Positions 25,381 through 32,170 of a stretch of DNA of 57,987 nt are shown here, in pieces. The position numbers and the translations under genes are program-made. Under the pieces are notes generated by a model. That model had not been told where the DNA came from, ran no database searches, and worked only from the letters and a program-made list of their open reading frames with translations. The stretch is from Enterenecus faecium (lineage in GTDB: Bacteria; Bacillota; Clostridia; Oscillospirales; Oscillospiraceae): contig DVFO01000065.1 in assembly GCA_018713215.1 (NCBI GenBank), positions 1 through 57,987 on the forward strand, in the 5' to 3' direction. Numbering within the stretch: position 1 is the first letter of the stretch; each line of letters starts with the position of its first letter.

Positions 25381-26619
25381 ATGAATTACGAATTACTGTT
25401 GGAAGGCTGGTGTGAACTGGGCCTGGGACTGCTCCACTCGGGGGCGGAAATCTACCGGGTGGAGGACACCCTCCACCGTCTGGCCCGGGCCTACCACCTC
25501 ACCTGTGAGGTGTTCGCCATTCCCAACTGTCTCATGGTCTCGGTCACCGACCCGGAGGGCCGGGTCCACACCCGAATGCGCCAGGCCACGGTGTCGGGCA
25601 CCGACATCGAGGGCATTGAGCGCTACAACGCCCTGTCCCGCCGCCTGTGCGCCGACCCGCCCCAGGACCCCCAGGACTTCCTGCTGGCGGTGCGGCAGAC
25701 CGCTGCCTCCATCCGCCGCTATCCCGCCCACTACCAGCTGGTGGGCTATTTTGTGGGCTCTCTGTTCTTCTCCCTGTTCTTCTCGGGAGGCTGGCTGGAG
25801 TCCCTGGTAGCCGCCCTGTCCGGCCTGCTGTGCGGCATGTGTATGCTGGCCCTCAACCGCACCCGCTCCAACTTCTTCATCAACACCATGGCCAGCGGCT
25901 TTGTGCTGGCGCTGGTGGTGTATGTGGCCCTGGGGCTGGGGCTGCCCATCAACCCCGGCACCGCCGTGGTCGGCTCCATCATGGTGCTGGTGCCCGGCCT
26001 GGTGTTCACCAACTTCATGAGCAACCTGCTCACCGGGGACATTGTCTCCGGCCTGTCCACCTTCACCCGGGCGGTGCTCACCGCCGGGGCCATCGCCCTG
26101 GGCACCGGCGCCGCCATGGCCCTGTGTCAGAACCTCTTCCCCAACTCCAACCCCCTCACCGCTGTGGCAGTCTACTCCCCCCTGGGGTATTGCTTCTTCG
26201 CCTTTATGGGGTGTCTGGGCTTCTGCCTACTCTACAACGTCCGGGGCATAGGCTCCTTTTTGTGCTGCCTGGGCGGCGCTCTGGGCTGGGCGGTGTACCT
26301 GCCGGTGATGTGGCTGACGGACAACAACGTATTTATCTCCAACCTGGCCGCCTCGGTGGGGGTGGCCATCTACGCCGAGATCATGGCCCGGCTGCGCAAA
26401 TGCCCCACCATCTCCTACCTGGTGGTGTCCTACTTCCCCCTGGTCCCCGGCTTCACCGTGTATCAGGCGGTGGACTACGGCATCCGGGGGGAGTCCCAGC
26501 TGTTTCTGGAGACCATGATCCGCACCTTCGGCATCTCCGGCTGCATCGCCCTGGGCACCCTGCTGGTGTCCACCGCTGTGCGCATGTACTGTACCCGAAA
26601 GGAGAAACCCCATCTATGA
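25381..26619 (+). CDS. Threonine/serine exporter family protein (ThrE-like)
   Basis: 412 residues. The N-terminal soluble half carries the DUF1212 signature (GLLHSGAEIYRVEDTLHRLA, then VFAIPNCLMVSV, then TDIEGIERYN), and about ten membrane segments follow, combining the DUF1212 and DUF3815 halves in one chain as in ThrE of actinobacteria. Such proteins export threonine and serine; some annotated members act on dipeptides or other acids. AAAGGAG lies upstream of the ATG at 25381. The stop overlaps the next gene start by ATGA. Confidence 0.88.
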   Translation: MNYELLLEGWCELGLGLLHSGAEIYRVEDTLHRLARAYHLTCEVFAIPNCLMVSVTDPEGRVHTRMRQATVSGTDIEGIERYNALSRRLCADPPQDPQDFLLAVRQTAASIRRYPAHYQLVGYFVGSLFFSLFFSGGWLESLVAALSGLLCGMCMLALNRTRSNFFINTMASGFVLALVVYVALGLGLPINPGTAVVGSIMVLVPGLVFTNFMSNLLTGDIVSGLSTFTRAVLTAGAIALGTGAAMALCQNLFPNSNPLTAVAVYSPLGYCFFAFMGCLGFCLLYNVRGIGSFLCCLGGALGWAVYLPVMWLTDNNVFISNLAASVGVAIYAEIMARLRKCPTISYLVVSYFPLVPGFTVYQAVDYGIRGESQLFLETMIRTFGISGCIALGTLLVSTAVRMYCTRKEKPHL

Positions 26620-27305
26620 GCCGCTACCAAACCGTCCTGTTGGACGCCGATATGACCCTGATGGACTTCCACCGCTCGGAGCGGGAGGCCCTGCGGGAGG
26701 TCTTCACCCGCCGGGGCTACGACTTCGGAGCCGAGGAGGAGGCCCTGTACCAGAAGATCAACAACGCCCTGTGGGACGCCTTCGCCCGGGGTGAGATCGA
26801 CCAGGACTTCCTGGGTGTGGAGCGGTTTGCCGCCTTCATGCGGGTGCGGGGCGGAACCCACGACCCCCGGGCCTGGAACTGGGAGTTTGTCAACACCGTG
26901 GGCAAGGGGGCCTATCTGCTCCCCGGAGCCTGGGAGTTCTGCGAGAAGCTCAACGCCATGGGCCTTACTCTGGCCATCGCCACCAACGGTATGCCGGCGG
27001 CCCAGCGGGGCCGCTATGAGGGCACCCACCTCAATACCCTCATCCCCAATCTGTTCATCTCCATGGAGCTGGGGGTGCAAAAGCCCATGCCCGGCTTCTT
27101 CGACAAAGTCTGTGAGGCCCTGCACATCACCGACCGCTCCACCGTCGTCATGGTGGGAGACGGCCTGGGCAGCGACATTTTAGGGGGCAATCGCTCCGGT
27201 ATCGACACCATCTGGTATAACCCCCAGAACCAGCCCCTCACCGGACCCGCCCGGCCCACCTACACCGCCGCCTCCTACAACGATATCATCCACATTTTGG
27301 AATGA
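26616..27305 (+). CDS. YjjG-like HAD-family phosphatase / nucleotidase
   Basis: 229 residues. HAD motif I is DADMT, as in YjjG where the first residues read DADET. Motif II is ATNG, motif III includes Lys in GVQKPMPGFF, and motif IV is MVGDGLGSDI. YjjG removes phosphate from non-canonical pyrimidine nucleotides and so cleans the nucleotide pool, but HAD enzymes vary and the substrate here is only inferred. It starts inside the stop of the exporter gene (ATGA overlap), so the two are translationally coupled. Overlapping ORFs in other frames are ignored. Confidence 0.85.
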   Translation: MSRYQTVLLDADMTLMDFHRSEREALREVFTRRGYDFGAEEEALYQKINNALWDAFARGEIDQDFLGVERFAAFMRVRGGTHDPRAWNWEFVNTVGKGAYLLPGAWEFCEKLNAMGLTLAIATNGMPAAQRGRYEGTHLNTLIPNLFISMELGVQKPMPGFFDKVCEALHITDRSTVVMVGDGLGSDILGGNRSGIDTIWYNPQNQPLTGPARPTYTAASYNDIIHILE

Positions 27306-27376
27306 CCGAACCCCACATCTTTGACATATTTTTGCCAAAATTAAAACTCTCATAATACTTTGTTACCACTTTGTAG

Positions 27377-27405
27377 TTGACCCCCCTGTACCCCCGTGAT
27401 ATCAT
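27377..27405 (+). promoter_or_regulatory. Promoter of SGNH-lipoprotein gene
   Basis: TTGACC (27377-27382) and TATCAT (27400-27405) are 17 bases apart; the start codon is 35 bases downstream. Confidence 0.6.
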
Positions 27406-27439
27406 GAGTTGAACTTAGCGGAAAACAAGGAGATCTCGG

Positions 27440-28354
27440 ATGATGAGAAAGAAAAACCGTGGTTTTTATTATATATTGGCAACCGTCTGTCTGATCTCTC
27501 TGCTGTCCGGCTGCGGCCGTTCCACTGCAGAGCATACAGAGGCCCCCACCGCCAGCACGGCGGTCCAGACCCAGCGCCCGGCGGCCATCACCGCCGCACC
27601 CACCCCGGTGCCTACCCCCACGCCCGTGCCCACCCAGGCGCCCTCTGCCGCGCCTACCCCGGCACCCACACCCAAGCCCAACCACAACTCCTACAACGGC
27701 ACCTACACCTTGGGCACCTTTGTGCCTGAGAGCGCCCCAGTGGATGACAGCTGGTTTTCCACCGCCGCCTTCCTGGGTGACTCCCGCACCGAGGGTCTCC
27801 AGGCCTACAGCGGCCTGAAATACGGCGATTTCTTCTACTCCCGGGGCATGAACGTGTTCCGGGTGGACGATGAAGACTACAAAGTGGTGACCATTGACGG
27901 CCAGAAATACACCATTTTGGAGGCTCTGGCCCGAAAGCAGTACCAGAGTGTGTACATCATGATGGGCATCAATGAGCTGGGCTATCCTGCGGCCAGCTTC
28001 CGCTCGGGGCTGTCCAAGCTGTTGCAGCGGGTCAACGAGATTCAGCCCAATGCCGTCATCTACCTACAGACCCTGCCCCCGGTGAATGAAGAGGTGGCTC
28101 AGAAAAACAAGCTGGACCCCTCTCTGAACAACACCAATGCGGCGACCTTTAACCAGATCATCAAAGAGCTGGCAGCCCAGTACAAAGTGGCGCTCATCGA
28201 CACCGCCTCCGTGTACCGGGACCAAAACGGCTCCCTGCCCGCAGACCTGGCCTCCGACGGCGTCCACTTCGTCCCCAGCGCCTACCGCCGCTGGGTGGAC
28301 TACATGGCCAGCCACACCTTGAGCTTCCAGAGCTTTGACGCCAGCCGGAAGTAA
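27440..28354 (+). CDS. SGNH/GDSL-family hydrolase lipoprotein
   Basis: 304 residues. A lipoprotein signal with lipobox LSGC, a long Pro/Thr/Ala linker with repeated TPxP units (about residues 33-75), then an SGNH fold. Block I is GDSR with nucleophile Ser115; the Asn block is GINELG; block V is SDGVHF with Asp273 and His276. Such surface hydrolases often de-acetylate or esterify polysaccharides or cell-wall glycans, so a surface glycan role is plausible. AAGGAG is seven bases upstream of the ATG. The lipoprotein gene 33 bases downstream is probably in the same operon. Confidence 0.86.
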   Translation: MMRKKNRGFYYILATVCLISLLSGCGRSTAEHTEAPTASTAVQTQRPAAITAAPTPVPTPTPVPTQAPSAAPTPAPTPKPNHNSYNGTYTLGTFVPESAPVDDSWFSTAAFLGDSRTEGLQAYSGLKYGDFFYSRGMNVFRVDDEDYKVVTIDGQKYTILEALARKQYQSVYIMMGINELGYPAASFRSGLSKLLQRVNEIQPNAVIYLQTLPPVNEEVAQKNKLDPSLNNTNAATFNQIIKELAAQYKVALIDTASVYRDQNGSLPADLASDGVHFVPSAYRRWVDYMASHTLSFQSFDASRK

Positions 28355-28387
28355 CCCCCAAAAACGATCAGAGGAAGTGCATCCATT

Positions 28388-28861
28388 ATGAGAAAGAAAT
28401 TGGCCGTATTGTTCGCCGCCCTGCTGGCGGTCAGCCTGGTGGGTTGCTCCAACAGCGCCCCCAAAACCTCCTCCGGTTACACCGTGGACGACGCCCAGGT
28501 GCTGCTGGACGCCGGGGTGTTTGACGGTGAGATGGGCGAGATCGACCTGGACACCGTGGCCATGCTCTACGACATTGACCGGGACACCATTCAGGATGGC
28601 GTGAGCTACCTGGCCTCCAACACCTCGGTGAGCGCCGACGAGCTGACCATCCTGGTCCTCACCGACGAAGAGGCCGCCAAGACCGCTGAGACCGCCTGTG
28701 AGAAGCGGCTGGACCACCAGCTGAAAACCGCCAAGAACTACACCCCCGCCGCTGTGCCCCGCCTGGAGGGCGGCGTGATTCGCCGCCAGGGCAACACGGT
28801 GCTGCTGGCCGTGGGTGACCCCTCCAAGCTGCCCGGCGTGGTGGACCAGCTGGGGAACTGA
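28388..28861 (+). CDS. DUF4358-like lipoprotein
   Basis: 157 residues with lipobox LVGC, then a globular domain rich in Asp, Glu and Ala with a long helix (TDEEAAKTAETACEKRLDHQ) and VRPxx-like basic stretch RLEGGVIRRQGNTVLLAVGD. The layout matches the DUF4358 family of clostridial lipoproteins, whose function is unknown. It lies close behind the SGNH hydrolase gene and before a strong terminator, so the two are likely co-transcribed and may act together at the cell surface. Confidence 0.75.
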   Translation: MRKKLAVLFAALLAVSLVGCSNSAPKTSSGYTVDDAQVLLDAGVFDGEMGEIDLDTVAMLYDIDRDTIQDGVSYLASNTSVSADELTILVLTDEEAAKTAETACEKRLDHQLKTAKNYTPAAVPRLEGGVIRRQGNTVLLAVGDPSKLPGVVDQLGN

Positions 28862-28869
28862 GAACAGAC

Positions 28870-28905
28870 AAAAAGGATGCTCGTTTTGGCGAGCATCCTT
28901 TTTTA
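28870..28905 (+). terminator. Terminator of SGNH/DUF4358 operon
   Basis: A stem of about 13 base pairs (28871-28883 with 28890-28902) with a TTTTGG loop and T-run. Confidence 0.92.
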
Positions 28906-28913
28906 TGTCCTCA

Positions 28914-29200
28914 AATGAATAGTGAATAATTGTGGAGAAATGGCTCCCTCCGGGAGGGAGCTGGCTGCCCGTAAGGGCAGTCTGAGGGAGCCAGCGGGCG
29001 GCTGCACCTACAGGTCAGCACAGAGCGCAGACCTCCACCCAATGTTCCGGCCACTCCGGCACACACCGCCCATTGCGTCAAAGCCCTTCAGATGTTGCTA
29101 CAGGCTCCCTCCGTCACGGCTAACGCCGTGCCACCTCCCTCCCTGAGGGAGGCTTTTGGCCTGGCAAAACCTCGAGGGCCTGCATTCTTCATTTTTCATT
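28914..29200 (-). repeat. Dispersed AT-ended repeat, copy A
   Basis: A gene-free stretch between the DUF4358 operon and proA. Its two ends are identical, in inverted orientation, to those of 36644-36735: 18 bases at 28914-28931 match the reverse complement of 36718-36735, and 27 bases at 29174-29200 match the reverse complement of 36644-36670. The core contains palindromes built from CTCCCTC/GAGGGAG units (28942-28990 and 29131-29152) and a CACGGC/GCCGTG hairpin (29115-29130). It looks like a non-coding intergenic repeat of the kind common in Oscillospiraceae. Confidence 0.7.
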
Positions 29201-29213
29201 TATCATTCTTCAT

Positions 29214-30461
29214 TCACCTGGTTTGTCCGTCTCCCCGGACGATGTACTTATAGGTGCACAGCTCGCCCAGACCCATGGGTCCACGGGCGTGGAGGCGCTG
29301 GGTGGAGATACCCATCTCACAACCCAGGCCGAACTGGCCTCCGTCGGTGAATCGGGTGGAGGCGTTCCAGTACACCGAGGAGCTGTCCACCTGGGTGGTG
29401 AAGGCCCGGGCGGCGGCCTCATCGGAAGTGATGATGGCCTCACTGTGACCGGTGGAATGGGCGTTGATGTGGTCGATGGCCTCGCTTACGCTGTCCACCA
29501 CCCCCACGGCCAGGATATAGTCCAAAAACTCCGTGTCGAAGTCCTGGTCTCCCGCCGGGGTGCCGGGAATGATGGCGGCGGCCCGAGCATCCAGCCGCAG
29601 CTCCACCGGATTCTCCTGCCGCCCTTTTACCAGTCTGGCATAGACCATGGGCAGGAACTGCTCTGCCACATCGGCGTGCACCAGGCACACCTCACAGGCG
29701 TTGCACACGGAGGGGCGGGAGCACTTGGCGTTCTCCAGAATCTCCAGGGCCATATTCAGGTCAGCGTCCTTGTCCACATACACGTGGCAGATGCCGGTGC
29801 CCGTCTGGATGACGGGGACGGTGGCCTGCTCCACACAGGCCCGAATGAGCCCCGCTCCCCCCCGGGGAATGAGCAGGTCCACCAGGCCGTTGGCCTGCAT
29901 AAGTTCCGTGGACGAGGCCCGGGTGGTGTCCTCCACCAGCACCACGCTGTCTCCCGGCAGCCCCGCCTGCTCCAGACCCGCTTGCAGGGCCGAGACAATG
30001 GCGGCGGCAGACTGGTGGGCCTCCTTGCCGCAGCGCAGCACGCAGGCGGACCCAGCCTTGAGGGCCAGGGCGGCGGCGTCCGAGGTGACGTTGGGGCGGC
30101 TCTCGTAGATGATGGCGATGACACCCATGGGGCTGGCGGTCTTTTCAATGACCAGGCCGTTGGGCCGCACTTCCCGGCGCAGCACCTGACCCACCGGGTC
30201 GGGCAGCTGGGCCACTTCCCGGATGCCCTGGGCCATGTCCTGGATGCGCTGGGGGGTGAGGAGGAGGCGGTCCAGCATCACCGGGGCGATGGTGCCCTTG
30301 GCCCGCTCCATGTCCTGGGCGTTGGCGGCCAGAATGTCCGCCTCATGGGCCTCCAGCTGGTCTGCCATACACAGCAGAGCCTGGTTTTTCTCCTGGGTGG
30401 TGGCTGCTGCCACCTGTTTTTTTGCCGCCTTGGCGCGGCGCAGCAGTTCCTGGGTGGTCAT
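29214..30461 (-). CDS. proA: Glutamate-5-semialdehyde dehydrogenase (gamma-glutamyl phosphate reductase)
   Basis: 415 residues, the usual length. It reduces gamma-glutamyl phosphate with NADPH to glutamate-5-semialdehyde, the second step of proline synthesis. The family pattern is seen from the N-terminus (ELLRRAKAAKK), through the active-site Cys in SVCNACEVCLVH, to the C-terminal ERLHARGPMGLGELC-like block (QRLHARGPMGLGELCTYKY). The start overlaps the proB stop by four bases (ATGA), so the two are coupled. Confidence 0.97.
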   Translation of the reverse strand: MTTQELLRRAKAAKKQVAAATTQEKNQALLCMADQLEAHEADILAANAQDMERAKGTIAPVMLDRLLLTPQRIQDMAQGIREVAQLPDPVGQVLRREVRPNGLVIEKTASPMGVIAIIYESRPNVTSDAAALALKAGSACVLRCGKEAHQSAAAIVSALQAGLEQAGLPGDSVVLVEDTTRASSTELMQANGLVDLLIPRGGAGLIRACVEQATVPVIQTGTGICHVYVDKDADLNMALEILENAKCSRPSVCNACEVCLVHADVAEQFLPMVYARLVKGRQENPVELRLDARAAAIIPGTPAGDQDFDTEFLDYILAVGVVDSVSEAIDHINAHSTGHSEAIITSDEAAARAFTTQVDSSSVYWNASTRFTDGGQFGLGCEMGISTQRLHARGPMGLGELCTYKYIVRGDGQTR

Positions 30462-31237
30462 ACGTGTTCCTCCTTTTTGGCGCAGAATCGGGTGCCCACC
30501 GGCTTCCCCTCCACCAGATCATACAGCAGCTCCGGGTGCTCGCCGTGGGAGATGACCATGTCGCAGCCCTGCTCCATGACCATCTGGGCCGCCCGCAGCT
30601 TGGTGGCCATGCCGCCGGTGCCCAGGGTGGTGCCCGCTCCTCCGGCCAGGGCCAGTATTTCCGGGGAAATATGGTCCACTCGGTCGATGAGTTGGGCATT
30701 GGGGTCTTTATGGGGGTCAGCGGTGTACAGGCCCTGGATATCACTGAGCAGCACCAGCACATCCGCATGGATGCAGCAGGCCACCACGGCTCCCAAGGTG
30801 TCGTTGTCGCCCACCTTGATCTCGGCGGTGGCTACGGTGTCGTTTTCATTGATGACGGGGAGCACTCCCAGTTCCAGCAGCCGCTCCAGGGTGTTCTGGA
30901 CGTTCTCTCTCCGGTCCGGGTGGTCGATGTCCTCCCCGGTGAGGAGGATTTGGGCTACCGTGTGGTTGTACATGGCAAAGAGTCGGTCGTAGGTGTACAT
31001 CAGCTCACACTGGCCCACGGCCGCGGCGGCCTGCTTGGTGGGCATATCCTGGGGCTTACCGGGCAGGTTGAGCTTGCCCACCCCCATGCCGATGGCGCCG
31101 GAGGAGACCAAAATGGTCTCGTGTCCTGCATTCTTCAAGTCAGACAGCACCTTCACCAGCTGCTCCACATGGCGGATGTTCAACAGGCCCGTGGGGTGTG
31201 CCAGGGTGGAAGTGCCGATTTTCACCACAATTCTCAT
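30458..31237 (-). CDS. proB: Glutamate 5-kinase
   Basis: 259 residues: an amino-acid kinase domain without the C-terminal PUA domain found in longer ProB proteins. The ends of the fold are clear: VVKIGTSTLAHPTGLLN, SSGAIGMGV, NENDTVATAEIKVGDNDTL and GTGGMATKLRAA. It phosphorylates glutamate and is the feedback-regulated first enzyme of proline synthesis. AGAGGAC lies upstream of the ATG. The short leader upstream also contains the lexA terminator, so proBA is transcribed on its own. Confidence 0.96.
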   Translation of the reverse strand: MRIVVKIGTSTLAHPTGLLNIRHVEQLVKVLSDLKNAGHETILVSSGAIGMGVGKLNLPGKPQDMPTKQAAAAVGQCELMYTYDRLFAMYNHTVAQILLTGEDIDHPDRRENVQNTLERLLELGVLPVINENDTVATAEIKVGDNDTLGAVVACCIHADVLVLLSDIQGLYTADPHKDPNAQLIDRVDHISPEILALAGGAGTTLGTGGMATKLRAAQMVMEQGCDMVISHGEHPELLYDLVEGKPVGTRFCAKKEEHV

Positions 31238-31291
31238 AACATGTCCTCTCGCTTTAGTGTGTTAGATTGGAGTTATCATACCACGGGGGGA

Positions 31292-31322
31292 GAAAAAAAG
31301 AAAGCCCCTTTTCAGGGGCTTT
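31292..31322 (-). terminator. Terminator of lexA
   Basis: On the minus strand an 8-base-pair stem (31301-31308 with 31315-31322) is followed by a run of seven T. The repeat of GAGTGAA units at 31343-31371 lies between lexA and this terminator and looks like a simple-sequence tract. Confidence 0.85.
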
Positions 31323-31392
31323 CAGGAAGGATTGAGAGGGCCAGTGAAGAGTGAAGAGTGAAGAGTGAAGAAGTGTGGCAGTAGTGCGCCGC

Positions 31393-31992
31393 TCAATAGC
31401 GCCGCACGACTGCCACCACCCGGCCCAGAATGGAGCACCCCTCCCCGTCAATGGGCTGGTACTCCCCGCTGGAGTTCTCCGGGTACAGCCACACGTGGCC
31501 GTTTTCCCGGCGGAAGGTCTTCACCGTGGCCTCGTCCTCAAACAGGGCCACCACAATGTCCCCAGGGTTCACCTCCGGCTGCTGGTGCACCACCACCAGG
31601 TCGCCAGGGAGAATCCCCGCCTCGATCATAGACTCCCCTCGTACCCGCAGGGCAAAGTGCTCCCCCACCCGGCCCCCGGTGTCGAAGGTCAGGTAGTCCT
31701 CAATGCACTCCTCAGCCAGAATGGGGCTTCCGGCGGCCACCGAGCCCACCAACGGCACCTGGTCCCGGCGGTTGTGGCAGCCGTCGGTGATGGTGATGGC
31801 CCGGGTCTTCCCCTCCGCCTGGCTGATGAGCCCAGCCTCCCGCAGTCCCTTCAGGTGGAAGTGCACCGTGGAGGGGGACTTGAGCCCCACATGCTGGGCA
31901 ATCTCCCGCACCGAGGGAGGGTATCCGTTCTCCTGGGCGAAGGACAAAATGTAGTCGTAAATCTCCTGCTGCTTGTGGGTCAATTTACTCAT
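31393..31992 (-). CDS. lexA: LexA repressor
   Basis: 199 residues. An N-terminal winged helix (EIYDYILSFAQENGYPPSVR, then SPSTVHFHLKGL) and a C-terminal self-cleaving protease domain. The cleavage site is Ala87-Gly88 (VAAGSP), the nucleophile Ser121 (RGESM) and the general base Lys158 (ATVKTF). It represses SOS genes until RecA-ssDNA triggers self-cleavage. I chose the ATG at 31992 since MSKLTHKQQEIY is the family's usual N-terminus; the open frame extends further upstream without a good ribosome binding site. A LexA box lies upstream. Confidence 0.97.
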   Translation of the reverse strand: MSKLTHKQQEIYDYILSFAQENGYPPSVREIAQHVGLKSPSTVHFHLKGLREAGLISQAEGKTRAITITDGCHNRRDQVPLVGSVAAGSPILAEECIEDYLTFDTGGRVGEHFALRVRGESMIEAGILPGDLVVVHQQPEVNPGDIVVALFEDEATVKTFRRENGHVWLYPENSSGEYQPIDGEGCSILGRVVAVVRRY

Positions 31993-32058
31993 GTGGCCCC
32001 GCCCCTTTCTCGCTGATTCCGTCATTTTTTTCATTGTACCATGTCCCCGCCACGATGT

Positions 32059-32072
32059 CAAACATTTGTTCC
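32059..32072 (-). promoter_or_regulatory. LexA (SOS) box between lexA and recJ
   Basis: On the minus strand GGAACAAATGTTTG matches the Bacillus-type box CGAACRNRYGTTYC at all but the two outer bases. It lies 67 bases upstream of lexA, consistent with autoregulation, and about 40 bases upstream of the recJ -35 element on the other strand. Confidence 0.75.
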
Positions 32073-32109
32073 ATTTCGTCCGGTTTCCAGGGATTTCCCC
32101 CGGGAGCGG

Positions 32110-32138
32110 TTGAAATAAGCCGGATGTTTTGCTATAAT
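32110..32138 (+). promoter_or_regulatory. recJ promoter
   Basis: TTGAAA (32110-32115) and TATAAT (32133-32138) are 17 bases apart, with the recJ start 33 bases downstream. Confidence 0.8.
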
Positions 32139-32170
32139 AAAAGATAATTTTTCTTAAGGAATGGGACCCT

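Noticed and set aside
27540..27690. Possible short tandem repeat array
   Set aside because: It codes the Pro/Thr/Ala linker (TPxP units) of the SGNH lipoprotein. No equal-length spacers, so not CRISPR.
31343..31371. GAGTGAA repeats as a possible regulatory array
   Set aside because: A short simple-sequence tract between lexA and its terminator; no structure, and similar tracts occur at the ends of the dispersed repeats.
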